Source: Megasphaera lornae
GTDB lineage: Bacteria > Bacillota > Negativicutes > Veillonellales > Megasphaeraceae
DNA length: 64,000 bases
Direction of reading: 5' to 3'
Assembly (NCBI RefSeq): GCF_000214495.1
Contig: NZ_AFIJ01000038.1
Location: 1 to 64,000, forward strand
Notes under the pieces: model-generated
Databases searched by the model: none
The model's input: only the letters and a program-made list of their open reading frames with translations
What the model was told of the DNA's origin: nothing
Made by a program: the position numbers and the translations under genes
Shown: positions 54,196 to 63,221 of the stretch, in pieces
Numbering within the stretch: the stretch's first letter is position 1
Layout: each line of letters begins with the position of its first letter

Positions 54196-54459
54196 ACTTT
54201 CTCCTCCTCTTCTATACTGCCCGGAATAGACAGTACAAAACTATACTGATGATATAAAGCAATCATTTTACTTCCTGAATCAATGATACGTTTTATTCAT
54301 TTAGTTGTATTATACAAATTCCCGGTCTCTGTGTAAATACTTTAGTATACATCTGCAAAAATACTTTATAAAAATTGCGAAAATCATCGTCCGACACTGT
54401 GTATCCGCTATACAATTCCCTGTCGGTTATACTATAATAATGCGGAAAGGAGTGTCTTC

Positions 54460-55362
54460 ATGCCATATATTTGTAACGATTGTCCCCGTCACTGCCGGGT
54501 CGCCCGCAGCACGACGCCGCTTCCCGGAAAACAGCTGCCGGGGTATTGTCACTGTCCGTCGGAACCGCTTGCCGCCCGCGCCGCCCTGCATTATTGGGAA
54601 GAACCGTGTATCAGCGGTACACGCGGTTCGGGAACGATATTTTTTACAGGCTGTAATCTGCGCTGTTGTTTTTGTCAAAATTCGCGCATTTCGCAAGACG
54701 GCTACGGCTTTCCCGTATCGCCGCTTCAGTTGCGACGCATTTATCAGACTCTCATCCGCCAAGGCGCGCATAATATTAATCTCGTCACTCCTACGCCCTA
54801 TAAAAAAGCGATTCTTGACAGTTTGCAAACGCCGCTCCCCGTGCCGGTGGTATACAATTGCGGCGGCTATGAAAGCGTAGAGACCATTCATGAATTAAAA
54901 GGGAAAATCCAAATCTATATTCCCGATTTTAAATACATGGATACGCAAGCCGCCGCGCGTTACAGTGATGCCGAAAATTATCCCGAAATCGCGCAGCAGG
55001 CCATTCTCGCCATGTATGAACAGGTAGGCGCCTATCAGGCGGATAGTCGCGGCATCCTGCAAAAAGGCGTAATTATTCGGCACCTCGTACTTCCGGGCCT
55101 GTTAAAAAACACGTATGCCGTGATTGATTGGGTGCGAAAGACGTTTGCTCCCAATCAAGTGTTATTCAGCTTAATGCGCCAATATGTCCCCTGCGGGCAA
55201 GCCGCCCGGTATCCGGAAATCAACCGCCTGCTATCGGCAAGGGAATATAAAAAAGCGGAGCAATATTTGTTCGACAGCGGCATTGAAGACGGATTTGTAC
55301 AAGAAAAAGCCAGTGCCGATAAAAATTTTATTCCCCTCTTTGACGGCACCGGTATTATCTAA
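54460..55362 (+). CDS. Radical SAM protein, PFL-activase-like (COG1313 type)
   Basis: 300 residues. The radical SAM cysteines are C65, C69 and C72 (FFTGCNLRCCFCQNSRIS). The N-terminus has a separate cysteine cluster (CNDCPRHC, then C30 and C32 in GYCHC), typical of this uncharacterised family related to pyruvate formate-lyase activases. GAHNINLVTPTPY and YIPDFKYMD are conserved stretches. Substrate unknown. TATAAT lies about 25 bases upstream and AAAGGAG precedes the ATG. Confidence 0.9.
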   Translation: MPYICNDCPRHCRVARSTTPLPGKQLPGYCHCPSEPLAARAALHYWEEPCISGTRGSGTIFFTGCNLRCCFCQNSRISQDGYGFPVSPLQLRRIYQTLIRQGAHNINLVTPTPYKKAILDSLQTPLPVPVVYNCGGYESVETIHELKGKIQIYIPDFKYMDTQAAARYSDAENYPEIAQQAILAMYEQVGAYQADSRGILQKGVIIRHLVLPGLLKNTYAVIDWVRKTFAPNQVLFSLMRQYVPCGQAARYPEINRLLSAREYKKAEQYLFDSGIEDGFVQEKASADKNFIPLFDGTGII

Positions 55363-55383
55363 CCCCCATATTTCCGGCAAATA

Positions 55384-55432
55384 AAACCGCCTCGGGCGTG
55401 CACTGCGGAAGTTCACGCCCGAGGCGGTTTTG
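55384..55432. terminator. Terminator of the radical SAM gene and AEC gene
   Basis: Seventeen-base-pair perfect stem AAACCGCCTCGGGCGTG / CACGCCCGAGGCGGTTT with short T and A runs. Confidence 0.88.
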
Positions 55433-55450
55433 TATGATGACATACGTCGC

Positions 55451-56383
55451 TTACACCACCGTATCGAATATAAACAGCATACACGGCATGGTAACCAACG
55501 CCAATACGGTCGATACGACGCAAAGCTCGGCCGCATACGGCGCATCTTGCCGATAAAATTCCGCCAACGAGGTCACGACTGCGGCGGCCGGCGTAATAGA
55601 GGCAATAAATACGGTCATTAAAATATGTTTCCCGTCCGGCACATACGACGTCGCATGGACCGCCGCAAAAATCACAATTAATACGGCCGGGTATACCAAT
55701 AATCGCCATAAAGCCTGCTTATAATTCCGAAGGTTCAAAAAAACGGTCTTTATGTTCTTTTCTGCAATGGCAATTCCCGTAATCAACATTCCCACAGGAC
55801 CGATCGTAGAACCTACCATGTTCATGGTGTCATCAATAACTGCCGGAATATGTATCTTCATAAGAAATAAAATCGCCCCGATAACAATAGCAATAATATT
55901 GATGTTCGTAATAATCCCGCGAATATTAATGGCGCCGCTGCCGCTCATTAAATAACTGCCGTGCGTCCATAATAACAACAATTGCACCGCCATATACGTA
56001 CAGGGATAAATAACATATTGAGGCCCTAAAATTTCCGTTACCAACGGAAAGACCAGAATGCCCGCATTCGTATAAATTAAAGACGCCTGTTCCACGACCT
56101 GCAACTGCAACGGTTTACGCAAAACGGCCGTAAACAGAATAAAAATAATATGCACCCCTACGGCCGCAATAAACGCAAAAAAGAGCCCCTTTTCCACCGC
56201 CGGAGAAGCATGCAGTTGAAAGGAATGAATAATGACGCAGGGCAAAATAATATATACCAGCAACACAGATAATACATGCCCGGCCGCGGGGGTCAATTTT
56301 CTTGTTTTGATTAAACAAAATCCCATAAGGAGAATAAGAAACAATTTTATAATTGCCACTAATAAAATAAGGCTGACAGCCAT
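55451..56383 (-). CDS. AEC-family transporter
   Basis: 310 residues with about ten membrane helices in two inverted halves, typical of auxin-efflux-carrier/malate permease family proteins: VLSVLLVYIILPCVIIHSFQ, YTNAGILVFPLVTEILGPQY, GPVGMLITGIAIAEKN, ITPAAAVVTSLAEFY and VSTVLALVTMPCMLF. Substrate in bacteria is usually an organic acid. It starts 30 bases after the MBL-fold gene, probably in the same transcript. Confidence 0.9.
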   Translation of the reverse strand: MAVSLILLVAIIKLFLILLMGFCLIKTRKLTPAAGHVLSVLLVYIILPCVIIHSFQLHASPAVEKGLFFAFIAAVGVHIIFILFTAVLRKPLQLQVVEQASLIYTNAGILVFPLVTEILGPQYVIYPCTYMAVQLLLLWTHGSYLMSGSGAINIRGIITNINIIAIVIGAILFLMKIHIPAVIDDTMNMVGSTIGPVGMLITGIAIAEKNIKTVFLNLRNYKQALWRLLVYPAVLIVIFAAVHATSYVPDGKHILMTVFIASITPAAAVVTSLAEFYRQDAPYAAELCVVSTVLALVTMPCMLFIFDTVV

Positions 56384-56413
56384 TCTCTTTCCTCCGTCCT
56401 TTCTTATAAAAAG

Positions 56414-57391
56414 TTATTCATAACGATATTGCCGGCTATCTTTTATTTTCCTGATTTCCCCGTGTTGTACCAAATACTCGATATGTGCCAACGCTTCTCC
56501 CAACGCAAACCATTTTTGGGTCGGCGGAAAAGCCGACCAGGACAAGCCCCGCATGGACCAGGCCATTTGCCCGGCAATATCAAAGGCCGTACTTCCCGGA
56601 TACAGGCGAATAAGCCGCATCACTTCTTCCAATCGTTGCCCATGGTGACGGCGTAATTCCTGAATACGTTCTTTAATCGACGCTCTTCCTTTCCGATGGC
56701 CCGGTAAGGCCGCCGCTACCGGCAGATCCCGAAGGGCTTGTAAGCTTTTAAGATATTCTTCCAAGGCATTGCTCATATTGGACCAAATCTGAATATTAGG
56801 CGTAATATCAAATAAAATATGATCGCTTGTAAAGAGAATCTCCTGTTGCGGTAAATATAAGCAACATTGCCCCTTCGTATGGCCGGGCGTATGAATAACA
56901 TACCACTCCTCATCCGCCAACCGCAGCCGCTGTCCGTGATGTACCCGGTGCACACGGAAATCGACACGGGGTGAATACGCGCGTGCATAATTGGAAAATT
57001 GCGTTTGTATATCCGTCGCCGGCATCCCTTCCCGCATAAATCGCACTTCCGCGTTCCGCCATACTTCCCCCGACTCGGCCGCCGCTAAAAAGTCATAATC
57101 GTCCCCCTGCATATAAATCGGACAACCGGCCTGTGAAAAAAGATGCACCAAACCGGTATGAGCCGCATGAAGGTGTGTCAAAAACAAATCCGTTCGTCGT
57201 AAATCCACCTGCAAGGCTTGTAAGCCGCCGCATAAATCGCTGCGGCAAATAGGTAAATTAAAGCCTGTATCAATTACTAAATTCCGCGTTTTTCCTTTAA
57301 TAACATATGAATTCAAGTACTGCAGCGGATTATGCGGCAACGTCACTTCTATTCGGTAAATATCCGGTTTTGCATGTAATTTCTCAATCAT
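56414..57391 (-). CDS. MBL-fold protein with altered metal motif
   Basis: 325 residues. Metallo-beta-lactamase fold with NSYVIKGKTRNLVIDTGFNL at the start, the motif THLHAAHTG (72-80), the later HTPGHTKGQC and SDHILFDITPNI, and a C-terminal winged-helix-like region. In the HxHxDH motif, the Asp that binds the second metal and activates water is Ala77 (codon GCT), so the usual hydrolase activity may be lost or changed; the other His and Asp ligands remain. Start ATG 57391 follows GGGGAGGG. Upstream is pth with a hairpin in between. Confidence 0.88.
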   Translation of the reverse strand: MIEKLHAKPDIYRIEVTLPHNPLQYLNSYVIKGKTRNLVIDTGFNLPICRSDLCGGLQALQVDLRRTDLFLTHLHAAHTGLVHLFSQAGCPIYMQGDDYDFLAAAESGEVWRNAEVRFMREGMPATDIQTQFSNYARAYSPRVDFRVHRVHHGQRLRLADEEWYVIHTPGHTKGQCCLYLPQQEILFTSDHILFDITPNIQIWSNMSNALEEYLKSLQALRDLPVAAALPGHRKGRASIKERIQELRRHHGQRLEEVMRLIRLYPGSTAFDIAGQMAWSMRGLSWSAFPPTQKWFALGEALAHIEYLVQHGEIRKIKDSRQYRYE

Positions 57392-57447
57392 CTCTTCCCT
57401 CCCCTTTACGCCGCCGGTTTCGCCCCGTCTCCGGACAGCATAATACA

Positions 57448-57484
57448 AGGCTGTTTGTAATGCGTTACGATTACAAACAGCCTC
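57448..57484 (-). terminator. Hairpin after pth
   Basis: Fourteen-base-pair stem AGGCTGTTTGTAAT / ATTACAAACAGCCT; the following T-run is weak, so readthrough into the MBL gene is likely. Confidence 0.6.
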
Positions 57485-57503
57485 CTTAATTGTATATCTC
57501 CGA

Positions 57504-58070
57504 TTATTCCCGCTTTTTTTTCGGATTGAAACGATTCATGCCTTTATCCACGCCCAATTCCAAACATCCTTTAATCGCCGCTACCGCCGCAGCCACGCCT
57601 TCCTGAAATGCGGGCAATACATCCGGCGTAAACGGCGCCAGTACATGATCGACTACCGACCATTGCGGTAACGGTCTGCCTATGCCGATGCGAAAGCGAA
57701 TAAACTCCGTGCACCCGTTTGCAAAAATGCTTTTAATCCCATTATGTCCGCCGTCACTGCCGCTTTTTCGAATCCGCAGCCGTCCGACCGGCAAATCCAT
57801 ATCGTCATAGACGATATACACTTGCGGCTCCGCCAATTTATACCAACGCATTAAAGGCCCTACGGCACGTCCGCTGTCATTCATATACGTTTGCGGTTTT
57901 ACCAGTAAAATCGTTTCGCCGCGAAAAGAAACGGAAGCCACTAAGGCCGCCATTTTTTGCTGCCATCGGTCAGCGCCCATATCGGCGGCTAACGCATCTA
58001 CCGTCATAAATCCGGTATTATGCTTCGTGTTTTCATATTCTCGACCGGGATTCCCCAGTCCTACTATCAT
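57504..58070 (-). CDS. pth: Peptidyl-tRNA hydrolase
   Basis: 188 residues. VGLGNPGREYENTKHNTGF carries the catalytic His17; KPQTYMNDSG and YDDMDLPVGRLRIRKSG carry the substrate-binding Asn and catalytic-support Asp; GGHNGIKS is intact. Recycles peptidyl-tRNA released during translation. It follows prs closely; a GTG two codons upstream is an alternative start. glmU-prs-pth is a common Firmicute order. Confidence 0.96.
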   Translation of the reverse strand: MIVGLGNPGREYENTKHNTGFMTVDALAADMGADRWQQKMAALVASVSFRGETILLVKPQTYMNDSGRAVGPLMRWYKLAEPQVYIVYDDMDLPVGRLRIRKSGSDGGHNGIKSIFANGCTEFIRFRIGIGRPLPQWSVVDHVLAPFTPDVLPAFQEGVAAAVAAIKGCLELGVDKGMNRFNPKKKRE

Positions 58071-58088
58071 ATGCACTGCGACCCTGCC

Positions 58089-59054
58089 TTATTTATCAAA
58101 TAATTCACTCACGGAAACTTCCCTGAAAATACGGGTAATAGCTTCTCCCAACAAGGGAGCCACCGATAAAACCTTGATTTTATCAATCTTCTTATCTTCC
58201 GGTAACGGAATCGTATTGGTAATAATGAGTTCCGAAATAACGGAATTTTTAATCCGTTCCACTGCCGGGTCCGTCAATACGGCATGTGCACAAGCGGCAA
58301 TAACGCAAGAAGCGCCCAACTCTTTCAAGGCTTTGGCGCCGCCGCACAACGATCCCGCCGTGTCCACAATATCGTCAATAATAATACAGGTTTTTCCTTT
58401 TATATCGCCAATGACGTTCATGACTTCCGCCACTCCCGGACGGGGACGTCTTTTTTCTATAATCGCAATGGGGGCATTCAGTCGATCGGCCAAATCTCTG
58501 GCTCGCGTTACGCCGCCCAAGTCGGGAGAAACCACGACAATATTTTCCAATTCGTGCGCTTCCACTTTTTGTTGTAAATATTTTGCCATAATAGAAGCGG
58601 AACCCAAATGATCCACCGGTACATCAAAAAATCCTTGAATTTGTCCGGCATGTAAATCCATCGTCACTAACCGCGTAATGCCGGCAGTGGTCATTAAATC
58701 CGCCACCAGCTTGGACGTAATCGGTTCCCGTCCCCGCGTTTTTCTGTCTTGCCGCGCATAGCCGTAATACGGGACTACCGCCGTAATATGTTTTGCCGAA
58801 GCGCGCTTTAAGGCATCCGCCATAATCAAGAGTTCCATCAACGTATCATTTGCCGGTTGACAGGTCGGCTGAATAACAAACACATCCTTGCCGCGAACGC
58901 TTTCATCAATCATCACTTGAATTTCGCCGTTATTAAACTTCCCGACAAAGGCTTTTCCCAGTTCCAAATCCAAACAATCCGCAATTTCTTTTGCCAACTG
59001 CGGATTGGCATTACCTGTAAAAATTTTCAACTTTTTTCCGTCTTCGTTACTCAT
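58089..59054 (-). CDS. prs: Ribose-phosphate pyrophosphokinase
   Basis: 321 residues. [19 protein letters not shown] at the start, the flexible loop [44 protein letters not shown] and the PRPP-binding [10 protein letters not shown]. Makes PRPP from ribose-5-phosphate and ATP for nucleotide, His and Trp synthesis. Ribosome binding site GGGAGG. Sits 74 bases after glmU. Confidence 0.97.
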   Translation of the reverse strand: MSNEDGKKLKIFTGNANPQLAKEIADCLDLELGKAFVGKFNNGEIQVMIDESVRGKDVFVIQPTCQPANDTLMELLIMADALKRASAKHITAVVPYYGYARQDRKTRGREPITSKLVADLMTTAGITRLVTMDLHAGQIQGFFDVPVDHLGSASIMAKYLQQKVEAHELENIVVVSPDLGGVTRARDLADRLNAPIAIIEKRRPRPGVAEVMNVIGDIKGKTCIIIDDIVDTAGSLCGGAKALKELGASCVIAACAHAVLTDPAVERIKNSVISELIITNTIPLPEDKKIDKIKVLSVAPLLGEAITRIFREVSVSELFDK

Positions 59055-59128
59055 GATGAGCCTCCCTACTTGATCCGGTAATAAAAAACGCTTGCTGCAC
59101 TACCTCAATTTATACTGACGCCGCTGCC

Positions 59129-60502
59129 CTACTTTTTATACGTAGCCTCCGTAACCCAAGCGGCAATATTTTTTTGCCGCTTTCTGCCGATACTCAAAGC
59201 CTTCGGCGGGACATCTTCGGTAATCGTGGAGCCGGCCGCGACAAAGGCATACGCGCCTACGTTTACAGGTGCCACTAAATTACTGTTACACCCGACAAAC
59301 GCATGCTCGCCGATAACGGTACGATGTTTTACACGTCCGTCAAAATTAACAGTAATAGTACCGCACCCTATATTGACATTCGCGCCCACATCGCTGTCCC
59401 CTATATAACTTAAATGCGGCAACTTCGCGCCATCACCGATATGCGAATTTTTAACTTCCATATAGTTTCCCACTTTCACGTGGTTGCCGATAACCGTTTG
59501 CGGGCGAAAATGTGCAAACGGTCCCACTTCACACGCATTGCCGATTTCACAATCGTGCGCATACGTAAACTGCAAGTGATTGTCGTTCCCCATATGTACA
59601 TTCGTTAACCGCACATACGGCCCTACTTGACAATTTTCCCCAATACGCGTTTCGCCTTCCAGTACGGTCCCGGGATACAACACCGTATCGGGCCCGATCC
59701 GGACTCCCGCATCCACATACGTAGTATCCGGATCGATGACGGTTACCCCGTTTTCCATCAGCCGCTGCAAGGTTCGCCGCCGCAGGACTTTTTCCGCTTG
59801 CGCCAACTGGATACGGGAATTAACGCCCATCGTTTCTTCATAATCCGCCGCCGCAAATGCCCCGACTTTCGCCCCGCTTGCCACCAGTAAAGAAATTACA
59901 TCCGTCAAATAATATTCACCCTGGGCATTATGATTCGTTATCGTATGCAGTAACGGCCATAACATAGGCAAGTTGAAGCAATATATGCCGGCATTGACTT
60001 CGGTCACGGCCAATTCTTCCGGTAACCCGTCCTTTTGCTCTACGATTTTAATGACTTGTCCGTCGGCATTCCGAATAATTCTTCCATAGCCTGTCGGATC
60101 CGGCATATTCGTCGTTAAAATAGTTGCCGCCGCCTGCGTCTCCTCATGATATGCCAATAACCGTCGAAAAGTAGACGCCTGTATCAGCGGTGTATCGCCG
60201 CACGTTACCAACAATACGCCCGTAGTGTTCGGCAACAAAGATTCCGCCTGTAACACGGCATGCCCGGTGCCCAATTGTTCCGTTTGCACTACCGTTTCCG
60301 CCTGCTGTGCAAGATACGAGACAACCGCTTCCCCGCCAAATCCGGTGACTACAATTTGCCGCTCCGTGCCCGCCTCTTTTACAGCCTGCAGGACGTGTCC
60401 CACCATCGGAACTCCGCCGACTTTATGTAATACTTTCGGAAGTTTTGATTTCATCCGCGTACCTTTTCCTGCCGCTAAAATCAGTGCCACTATTTTATTC
60501 AT
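59129..60502 (-). CDS. glmU: Bifunctional GlmU, UDP-GlcNAc pyrophosphorylase
   Basis: 457 residues. N-terminal uridylyltransferase: ALILAAGKGTRMKSKLPKVL, QLGTGHAVLQ, VTCGDTPLI. C-terminal left-handed beta-helix acetyltransferase (about 250-445): GPDTVLYPGTVLEG, ANVNIGCGTITVNFDG, KHRTVIGEHAFVGCNSNLVA. Makes UDP-GlcNAc for peptidoglycan and, in a diderm, lipopolysaccharide. First gene of the glmU-prs-pth run. Confidence 0.97.
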   Translation of the reverse strand: MNKIVALILAAGKGTRMKSKLPKVLHKVGGVPMVGHVLQAVKEAGTERQIVVTGFGGEAVVSYLAQQAETVVQTEQLGTGHAVLQAESLLPNTTGVLLVTCGDTPLIQASTFRRLLAYHEETQAAATILTTNMPDPTGYGRIIRNADGQVIKIVEQKDGLPEELAVTEVNAGIYCFNLPMLWPLLHTITNHNAQGEYYLTDVISLLVASGAKVGAFAAADYEETMGVNSRIQLAQAEKVLRRRTLQRLMENGVTVIDPDTTYVDAGVRIGPDTVLYPGTVLEGETRIGENCQVGPYVRLTNVHMGNDNHLQFTYAHDCEIGNACEVGPFAHFRPQTVIGNHVKVGNYMEVKNSHIGDGAKLPHLSYIGDSDVGANVNIGCGTITVNFDGRVKHRTVIGEHAFVGCNSNLVAPVNVGAYAFVAAGSTITEDVPPKALSIGRKRQKNIAAWVTEATYKK

Positions 60503-60603
60503 TCAGTACTGCCTCCCTGAATTTATCAACTATTCCTTTTTAGGATAACACAAACAGCAAAGAAAATACATATATTTCCAAAAACTTTCTCTTGCCGGAA
60601 AAT

Positions 60604-60640
60604 AAAAAGAAGGAGCGTATGCCGCTCCCCTTCTTTTTAT
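60604..60640 (-). terminator. Terminator of the 3D-domain gene
   Basis: Stem AAAAAGAAGGAGCG / CGCTCCCCTTCTTTTT (bulged) with T-rich end on the minus strand. Confidence 0.75.
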
Positions 60641-60671
60641 TTTCCGAATCCATACGTTTCCTGTATATAGC

Positions 60672-61256
60672 TTATAACACGTGTACCACTACATTGCGAC
60701 GACCGAACCGCAGTGCTTCCCGATTCGAATCCATCCCCAAATCAATTCGTTTTCCTACTATGGCGCCGCCCGTATCATCCGCAACCGCATACCCGTATCC
60801 TTCAATATATAATTTAGTCCCCAACGGAATAATAGAAGGATCCACAGAGACAATACCGCGTTTCAATCGATGCCCGCGCGCTGTAATTCCCGTATTTCCC
60901 GGGTCTTGCGCCGAATATGCCGTAGCATGCATGATCATACGTCGTTTTCCCCATATATTTTGTGCCGAATTGTTTGTTTTCTTTTTACCGGTTTCCGCCA
61001 ATGCTGTTAACGTACGCGTACCTACAACCCCATCGGCATCCAATCCTTTGGCCGCTTGGAACCGCGTCACCGCATCCCGCGTTGCCGCACCGAATACGCC
61101 GTCGGCACCGTCCGATAAATACCCGGCATCAATCAGCATATATTGTAATCGCTGTACGGCCGCCCCGCTCATGCCCATTTCCATATTCGCACAGACTAAA
61201 GACGAACAGGCAAAAACAAAAACCATGGTAAATAGAAGCAATATACGTTTCCTCAA
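60672..61256 (-). CDS. Secreted 3D-domain protein with peptidoglycan-binding domain
   Basis: 194 residues: signal peptide (MRKRILLLFTMVFVFACSSL, cut near VCA), one PG_binding_1 domain (about 25-85; GMSGAAVQRLQYMLIDAGYL) and a C-terminal 3D domain (about 105-194) named for three Asp: VSVDPSIIPLGTKLYIEGYG, AVADDTGGAIVGKRIDLGMD. The 3D fold is related to MltA and Rpf-like lytic transglycosylases, so cell-wall turnover in the periplasm is likely. The same binding domain occurs in the NlpC/P60 protein of this window. Confidence 0.92.
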   Translation of the reverse strand: MRKRILLLFTMVFVFACSSLVCANMEMGMSGAAVQRLQYMLIDAGYLSDGADGVFGAATRDAVTRFQAAKGLDADGVVGTRTLTALAETGKKKTNNSAQNIWGKRRMIMHATAYSAQDPGNTGITARGHRLKRGIVSVDPSIIPLGTKLYIEGYGYAVADDTGGAIVGKRIDLGMDSNREALRFGRRNVVVHVL

Positions 61257-61484
61257 AAAACCACCTCACTACAAAGTATAGTATATTCCGAATGATTATT
61301 GACATAAGTAAATGTTACAAGTCGGATTATACCAAAGATCGGCGGATAAGTCAAAATTTTGGCTTTTTATGCGTTTATTTTTATGTTTTTATTCCATTTT
61401 CTATTTCGTTCGAAGCTATATGCTCCGCTTATTTTCAGTATTTTATTTTATTTTATTATGACCAGCTATTATTTTTTATAATTA

Positions 61485-63068
61485 TTATGCATTTTTAGGT
61501 TCCGATAACTCTACTAAGTTGCGAATATTTTCCGCCGCTTCCACAGAATCTGTCAACACATAAATATAGTCTCCCGCATACAAGCGCGTATCAAAATCAG
61601 GCAATACTTCGCCGCTGCTGCGTTTAATGTCAATCAGTACGACATGCTTCGGCCAGGCAATACGACGAATATACTTGCCGTCTACGGGACTACCGCTGGC
61701 CACCGTTAATTCCATCAAATTGCGCCGCTCGGAAGGGGGAATCTCCGGCTTGCTTTTTGCTAAAGAACGATGTAACAACGTATCATAAATGGGTTCTCCC
61801 TTTAATACTTGCGACACCACCAAGGCGACCATCGAAGCTGTACACAACACCAATAAATGTTCGTATGAACCGGTCATTTCCATAATCAAAATTGTGCCCG
61901 TAATGGGGGACTGTACGGAAGCTGCAAAAAAAGCCGCCATGGAAATGACAATAATGTTCGAAAAATAGTAGGAAGAAATGATGCCGAAATGAATAAAAAT
62001 AATACCGGTCACACCGCCCATCAATGCCCCCAAAACCAACATGGGAAGAAAAAATCCCCCCGGCACACCGCATCCGTAGCTGACTAAAGTAAACAATAAT
62101 TTAACTGCCAGTAACGCAACAAACAACTGTAGTGATAAGGGCATCGCGTGCAGCTGATTAATCAACTCATTACCGCCCCCCAAGACTTGCGGAAACACAT
62201 AGCCCAAAACACCGGCCGTACAAAGCGCAAATGCAATGCGCATGTACCCATTGCGAAAGATAGGCAATTCATAAAAAAGATGCGTATTTAAAAGACAGGC
62301 ATTAAAAATCCGGCCTCCTATTCCGATAATAACTCCTAAAATTACGGCGATCCAAATATAGGACAAGGGTAACACCGGTAAGGTGCCGAAATGAAAAATG
62401 GTTTCTCTCCCGAACACCAACCGACATACGGCGGTCGACAATAAAGCGGCGGCCATTGCCGGAGCCAATACGGCGCCGGAAAAGTTGCGATGCAATTCCT
62501 CCAGTGCAAATACGACGCCGGCCAAAGGCGCATTAAACGCGGCCGCCAAGCCGGCACTGGCCCCGGCCGTGATCAAATATCGTTCTTCCATACGCGTGCG
62601 TCGTAACCCGCGACTCAATCCTTGTGCCGCCACGGCGCCGATTTGAATGGACGGGCCTTCCCGTCCTAATGACAACCCCAAGCCGATACCCACAATGCCG
62701 CTCACCAGTTTTACCCACAGAATACGAAACCAGCGCATGCGCACGGCCCCTAAAATCACGCCTTTTACCTGCGGAATCCCGCTGCCGCCGGCATTCGGCT
62801 CATATACGCCTAACCGCCAAAGCAGCCCCGCCGCTCCCAACAACCCCATGAACCAGACGACATTGATCCCCAATGAACCGTTTATTAATACATGCGCATA
62901 CAAATATTCCCGATATATTGTGCCGTGTTCCAATAAAAATCTAAATAAACTGATAATGCTTCCCGAGGCGATACCCACAAAAATGCCTTCTAAAAATAAC
63001 CGCAATCGAAACCGCGGCCAATGACTCAATACTTCAATCGCCGAAATTAATTGTTTATTCACTTGCAT
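61485..63068 (-). CDS. ClC-type chloride/proton exchanger with TrkA-C domain
   Basis: 527 residues. ClC signatures: GGSGIPQVKG (GSGIP), GREGPSIQIGA with the gating Glu, AAAFNAPLAGVVFALEE, and YGCGVPGGFFLPML (GxFxP). The last 75 residues (MELTVASGSPVDGKYIRRIA to ENIRNLVELS) are a TrkA-C regulatory domain, which often senses a small ligand. Gating and internal glutamates are kept, suggesting H+/Cl- exchange rather than a channel. A TATAAT box lies about 30 bases upstream. The 230-base gap to the 3D gene is very AT-rich without features. Confidence 0.94.
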   Translation of the reverse strand: MQVNKQLISAIEVLSHWPRFRLRLFLEGIFVGIASGSIISLFRFLLEHGTIYREYLYAHVLINGSLGINVVWFMGLLGAAGLLWRLGVYEPNAGGSGIPQVKGVILGAVRMRWFRILWVKLVSGIVGIGLGLSLGREGPSIQIGAVAAQGLSRGLRRTRMEERYLITAGASAGLAAAFNAPLAGVVFALEELHRNFSGAVLAPAMAAALLSTAVCRLVFGRETIFHFGTLPVLPLSYIWIAVILGVIIGIGGRIFNACLLNTHLFYELPIFRNGYMRIAFALCTAGVLGYVFPQVLGGGNELINQLHAMPLSLQLFVALLAVKLLFTLVSYGCGVPGGFFLPMLVLGALMGGVTGIIFIHFGIISSYYFSNIIVISMAAFFAASVQSPITGTILIMEMTGSYEHLLVLCTASMVALVVSQVLKGEPIYDTLLHRSLAKSKPEIPPSERRNLMELTVASGSPVDGKYIRRIAWPKHVVLIDIKRSSGEVLPDFDTRLYAGDYIYVLTDSVEAAENIRNLVELSEPKNA

Positions 63069-63221
63069 AGTCTTTTCACTCCTCGTACTATACTGAGGTC
63101 ATTATAGCATAGGTTTTCTTGTGAAGCATATATTTTACTTTTTTTAAAGGAAACGCCCTATCTATAAGAGAATTATTATATAATACATCTATAATATTTT
63201 TCCGCATAAAGGAGGGTATAT

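Noticed and set aside
54045..54266. 73-codon ORF upstream of gntP
   Set aside because: Shadow frame; the correct upstream helix is in the frame starting at ATG 54195.
60592..61281. Plus-strand ORF of 229 codons
   Set aside because: Antisense shadow of the 3D-domain protein gene, low-complexity translation and no ribosome binding site.
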